From DATBWZ01 sp036514535 (GTDB taxonomy: Bacteria > JAMCPX01 > DATBWZ01), in the NCBI GenBank assembly GCA_036514535.1, contig DATBWZ010000026.1, positions 1 to 24,563 of the forward strand: DNA of 24,563 nt. Direction: 5' to 3'. Position numbers and translations under genes: made by a program. Positions 21,397 through 24,563 of this stretch are shown here, in pieces (the stretch's first letter is position 1; the number at the start of each line of letters is the position of its first letter). Under the pieces are notes generated by a model, which did not search any database, was not told the DNA's origin, and saw only the letters and a list, made by a program, of their open reading frames with translations.

Positions 21397-23115
21397 ATGA
21401 AAGAGTTTAAATGGCGCGGCGTCATTATTATAATAGTAACAGCGGTTTCTCTTATATTGTTACTTCCTACGTTCTCTTCATACCTTCCGTCAGGGGTTAA
21501 AAAACTGCTCCCCAAAAGGCAGATCAAACTCGGACTTGACCTCAAGGGCGGTATCCATCTTATTTTCAATATTGATATGGATAAGGCTATGGAATCCAGA
21601 ATTAACATTCTTGCCCAGGAGATAAAGGAGAAACTTGCCGAGGAGGGCATTACAGAGGAAGACATCAAATCCGGTCAGGTATTGAAAGTTATTCTGCCCG
21701 ACGCTTCTACTCAAGGTATTTTCAGGGATGTGATTAACAGCCAGTTTCCTGATCTTGAAGTGATTTCATCTGGAGAGGGGGGAGATGGAAAGTATTCCTT
21801 TGAGTTAACCTTGAAAGAAACAGAAAAGAAGATTCTTAAGGAGCGTGCTGCCTCTCTTGCACTGGAGACAATCAGAAACAGGATTGACCAGTTTGGGGTA
21901 ACGGAACCGTTGATCGCAAGACAGGGGGAGAGCGAGATTGTCGTTCAGCTGCCTGGAATAAAGACTGATGCGGAAAAGGAACAGGCGAAGAGGCTTATAG
22001 GACGGACAGCGCTCCTGGAGTTTAAGGTCGTGGATGATTCTCTGGATCTGATAGCGAAACTTGCCGACAAACTGCCGGAGAACATATATCTGACCTATGA
22101 AACCATCGAGGATAAATCCGGCGCAAGAAAGAGCGTTTCCTATCTGCGTTCATCAAGCATTTCAAAACTTCAGGAATTCCTTAATGGTAAAATTCCGGAT
22201 GGCTATCAAATTTTCCTTGGGGAGACGTTTGAGAAGGACACCAGGGTCCGCTCATTCCGGACATATCTGATTAAAAAGGATACACTCTTAACGGGCGAGA
22301 TGCTCACTGATGCGAGGGCAAGGTTTGACAGGTTTCCTCCCTATGTGGGAATCAAGTTCAATTCTGCCGGCGCCGACAGGTTTTTTCAGATAACAAAGGC
22401 TCATGTAGGGGAAAGGCTTGCCATTGTCCTTGATGACAAGGTCTATTCTGCGCCAAGAATAAAAGAGGTTATTTCCGGCGGAAGCGCGGTGATAGAAGGG
22501 AGTTTCACAGATGAAGAAGCAAAACTCCTTGCTATTGTGCTCCGTTCCGGTGCGTTGCCGGCTCCACTGAAGATGATAGGCGAGATAAGTGTAGGTCCAA
22601 CTCTTGGAAAGGATTCCATAGACAAGGGGCTTTTTGCATCTCTTGTTGGCGGTTTGGCTGTTATTGCTTTTATGCTGTTCTATTACAGCTTCTCCGGCAT
22701 AATTGCCAGTATCGCGCTTGTTCTTAATGTGCTGATTATCCTTGCCATAATGGGCGCACTGGAGGGAACGCTAACCCTTCCTGGAATTGCCGGTATTGCC
22801 TTGACAATCGGGATGGCTGTTGATGCAAACGTGCTTATTTTTGAGAGGATAAAGGAGGAATTAAAAGTTGGTAAAACTCCGAGGGCAGCAGTGGATGCGG
22901 GCTTTGACAAGGCTTTTAATACCATATTTGACTCCAACCTCACAACGATTGTCGCTGCTCTGGCGCTATTTCTCTTTGGAAGCGGCCCAATTAAGGGATT
23001 TGGAATAACATTGACTCTGGGGTTGATTGCCAATATTTTCACTTCGGTTTTTGTCTGCAAGACTATCTACGATTATCTCCTCCAGAAACGAAAGATTAAG
23101 ACGATCAGTATTTAG
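21397..23115 (+). CDS. secD: Protein translocase subunit SecD
   Basis: SecD with SecF forms a proton-driven membrane complex that pulls translocated proteins from SecYEG into the periplasm. The 572-residue protein has a first membrane helix (about 8-24), the KLGLDLKGGIHL motif (44-55), a large periplasmic domain, then VLDDKVYSAPRI and five C-terminal helices from about residue 410. The conserved TIGMAVDANVLIFERIKEE segment lies near residues 468-486. AGGAGGA precedes the ATG. secF follows after 9 bases, so the two are separate genes and not the fused SecDF of many Gram-positives. Confidence 0.98.
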   Translation: MKEFKWRGVIIIIVTAVSLILLLPTFSSYLPSGVKKLLPKRQIKLGLDLKGGIHLIFNIDMDKAMESRINILAQEIKEKLAEEGITEEDIKSGQVLKVILPDASTQGIFRDVINSQFPDLEVISSGEGGDGKYSFELTLKETEKKILKERAASLALETIRNRIDQFGVTEPLIARQGESEIVVQLPGIKTDAEKEQAKRLIGRTALLEFKVVDDSLDLIAKLADKLPENIYLTYETIEDKSGARKSVSYLRSSSISKLQEFLNGKIPDGYQIFLGETFEKDTRVRSFRTYLIKKDTLLTGEMLTDARARFDRFPPYVGIKFNSAGADRFFQITKAHVGERLAIVLDDKVYSAPRIKEVISGGSAVIEGSFTDEEAKLLAIVLRSGALPAPLKMIGEISVGPTLGKDSIDKGLFASLVGGLAVIAFMLFYYSFSGIIASIALVLNVLIILAIMGALEGTLTLPGIAGIALTIGMAVDANVLIFERIKEELKVGKTPRAAVDAGFDKAFNTIFDSNLTTIVAALALFLFGSGPIKGFGITLTLGLIANIFTSVFVCKTIYDYLLQKRKIKTISI

Positions 23116-23124
23116 GAGGTTCTG

Positions 23125-23985
23125 ATGAGACTCTTTCCCGAAACAAAGATTGATTTTATGAAATACCGGAACTACTTGATCACTATTTCACTCATTGTTA
23201 TCGCAGCAGGAATGATATCTCTATGGGTAAAGGGTGGGCCTAAAATCGGTGTTGAGTTTACAGGCGGGACGCTGTTGACAGTGCAATTCAATGAACCGCA
23301 GAATTTCAATGAACTACGGAACATATTGGCTTCCTCAGGATTGGATAATGCGGTCATTCAGGAGTATGGAACAAATGGAGTTGCAATAAGAATCCCGGAA
23401 TTTGAAGCGGAGCCTGAAGGCAATCTGCGTGAGGCTCTTAAAGGCAAAAATTATGAGGTACTTGGAGTGGAGGGGATAGGTCCCCAGGTAAGCAGATCGC
23501 TCCAGAAGAAAGCGTGGCTCGCTATTCTTATTGCGAATGCGGGAATACTTGCCTATGTGGGATACAGATTTAAGCCTGTCTGGGGGCTTGCCGGCGTTAT
23601 CGCCCTTGTGCACGATGTCCTTGTCACCGTTGGATTTTGTTCATTTTTTGATAAGGAAATAACACTCTCTGTTATTGCGGCATTTCTTACACTTATTGGA
23701 TTTTCAATTAATGATACAATAGTCATTTATGACAGGATGAGAGAAAACCTGAAACTTAAAAAGGGGCTTGATTTTAGGGAGATAGTCAATCTCAGTATAA
23801 ATCAGAACCTTGCAAGAACAGCGCTTACATCTTTTACAGTTTTCCTTGTTGTCGTTGCGCTGTTTTTTCTCGGGGGACAGGTTATTCATGATTTTTCCTT
23901 TGTTTTTATAATAGGTATTATTACCGGTACTTATTCCACTGTTTTTATAGCGGCGCCTATCATTGTATCCATGGAAAAGGGGTAG
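23125..23985 (+). CDS. secF: Protein translocase subunit SecF
   Basis: Partner of SecD, 286 residues, six predicted membrane helices beginning at about 15-34. The family motif VEFTGG is at 43-48 and GFSINDTIVIYDR at 192-204. AGGAGG lies inside the gap after secD, followed by the ATG. The stop codon TAG is directly followed by the recJ ATG, indicating that the operon continues into DNA repair. Confidence 0.98.
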   Translation: MRLFPETKIDFMKYRNYLITISLIVIAAGMISLWVKGGPKIGVEFTGGTLLTVQFNEPQNFNELRNILASSGLDNAVIQEYGTNGVAIRIPEFEAEPEGNLREALKGKNYEVLGVEGIGPQVSRSLQKKAWLAILIANAGILAYVGYRFKPVWGLAGVIALVHDVLVTVGFCSFFDKEITLSVIAAFLTLIGFSINDTIVIYDRMRENLKLKKGLDFREIVNLSINQNLARTALTSFTVFLVVVALFFLGGQVIHDFSFVFIIGIITGTYSTVFIAAPIIVSMEKG

Positions 23986-24563
23986 ATGTCATTAGAACTT
24001 AGTTGCCTTGACAAGGTCTGGATATTAAAGGACTCAGATATAGAAGCGGTTCGTTTACTTTCTGAAAAACTGGATATTTCTCCTGTTACAGCTACTGTCC
24101 TTGTTAATAGAGGTGTGAAAAATGTTTCAGAGGCGGAGGCATTTCTGAATCCCTCCCTCAGCTCCATCTCTGCGCCCGATCTTTTGCCGCATGCTGCTAT
24201 GGCAGCAGAGATTGTCGGCGAGGCAGTGGTAAACAAGAAGCGGATAGTTATCTATGGAGATTATGATGTTGATGGAATAACCGGAACGGCGCTTCTTTTT
24301 TCTTTTTTGAAAAATATAGCCGGCGATGTGGCTTTTTATATTCCAAACAGGTTAAAAGAGGGATACGGACTGAATCAGGATGCAATAAAGCATCTTAAAT
24401 CCCAGTCCGCGGAATTGATCGTTACCGTTGATTGCGGAATTTCAAATCTTAATGAGGTTGCCCTTGCCGCTCAACTTGGAATTCAGGTTATAATAACCGA
24501 CCACCACGAGCCTCCACCGGAATTACCCTCTGCCTCTGCGATTGTCAATCCTAAACTGAAAAA
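23986..24563 (+). CDS. recJ: Single-stranded-DNA-specific exonuclease RecJ (3' partial)
   Basis: The N-terminal 192 residues of RecJ, a 5'-3' single-strand DNA exonuclease of the DHH phosphoesterase family used in recombination and repair. The frame is open to the end of the window. Motifs are YGDYDVDGITG (90-100), IPNRLKEGYGL (119-129), VTVDCGIS (146-153) and TDHHEPP (171-177) with the DHH residues 172-174. The ATG at 23986 directly abuts the secF stop; AAAAGGGG just upstream can serve as a ribosome binding site. The secDF-recJ order is common in diverse bacteria. Confidence 0.96.
   Translation, partial: MSLELSCLDKVWILKDSDIEAVRLLSEKLDISPVTATVLVNRGVKNVSEAEAFLNPSLSSISAPDLLPHAAMAAEIVGEAVVNKKRIVIYGDYDVDGITGTALLFSFLKNIAGDVAFYIPNRLKEGYGLNQDAIKHLKSQSAELIVTVDCGISNLNEVALAAQLGIQVIITDHHEPPPELPSASAIVNPKLK

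Noticed and set aside
1..24563. CRISPR arrays, tRNA or rRNA genes, insertion sequences, prophage or toxin-antitoxin pairs
   Set aside because: I found no regularly spaced repeats, cloverleaf-like segments, transposase or integrase frames, or paired small genes; the window is nearly filled by core genes.

Overview
The window reads as a contiguous piece of chromosome from a Gram-negative, probably anaerobic bacterium. The evidence is a ferredoxin-dependent 2-oxoacid oxidoreductase, separate SecD, SecF and YajC genes, an MglA/MglB polarity pair, SpoIID/LytB-type wall enzymes and several cyclic-di-GMP signalling domains. This mix fits deltaproteobacterial, Nitrospirota-like or related candidate-phylum lineages; the sequence alone does not settle the phylum. 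Nearly all of the window is coding. I saw no tRNA, rRNA, CRISPR array, insertion sequence or prophage, and no gene-free stretch longer than about 290 bases.

Layout. (1) 1-2347, + strand: the 3' part of a TPP-binding 2-oxoacid:ferredoxin oxidoreductase beta subunit, then mglB (Roadblock/LC7) and mglA (small GTPase). (2) 2348-6377, + strand: a 206-bp leader with tandem hairpins, then secA, which overlaps argJ by ATGA. (3) 6531-9438, + strand: a large YfhO-type membrane protein and a PilZ-domain protein with a consensus promoter. (4) 12035-9398, - strand: a stand-alone MshEN-type protein followed by oppD- and oppF-like ABC ATPases with no permease or binding protein. (5) 12325-12915, + strand: a small membrane-anchored lytic transglycosylase. 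(6) 13049-14965, + strand: queD-folE2-queE, the early part of queuosine/7-deazaguanine synthesis (queC is not here). (7) 15828-14941, - strand: a PHP phosphoesterase, divergent from (8) 15918-19172, + strand: spoIID, a GAF-GGDEF diguanylate cyclase and queA. (9) 19258-24563, + strand: tgt-yajC-HD-secD-secF-recJ, with recJ cut by the window end.

Three themes tie the genes together. Queuosine is made and inserted by folE2, queD and queE upstream and by queA and tgt downstream, in two nearby operons. Protein export is represented by secA, yajC, secD and secF. Cyclic-di-GMP signalling is represented by one candidate synthase (GGDEF with an intact inhibitory site) and two candidate receptors (PilZ and a two-motif MshEN), in a window that also holds MglA/MglB.

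The most interesting pattern I read directly concerns gene starts. Several first-in-operon genes (yfhO-like, mshEN, queD, PHP, spoIID, more weakly PilZ and secA) have a sigma70-like -10 box ending only about 6-16 bases before the start codon and no usable Shine-Dalgarno sequence. Most operon-internal genes have good ribosome binding sites. This suggests habitual leaderless transcription of lead genes. The second notable item is the MshEN-oppD-oppF unit, which may place a cyclic-di-GMP-binding module beside peptide-transporter ATPases. No wholly new multi-gene system is evident; most genes belong to well-known families.
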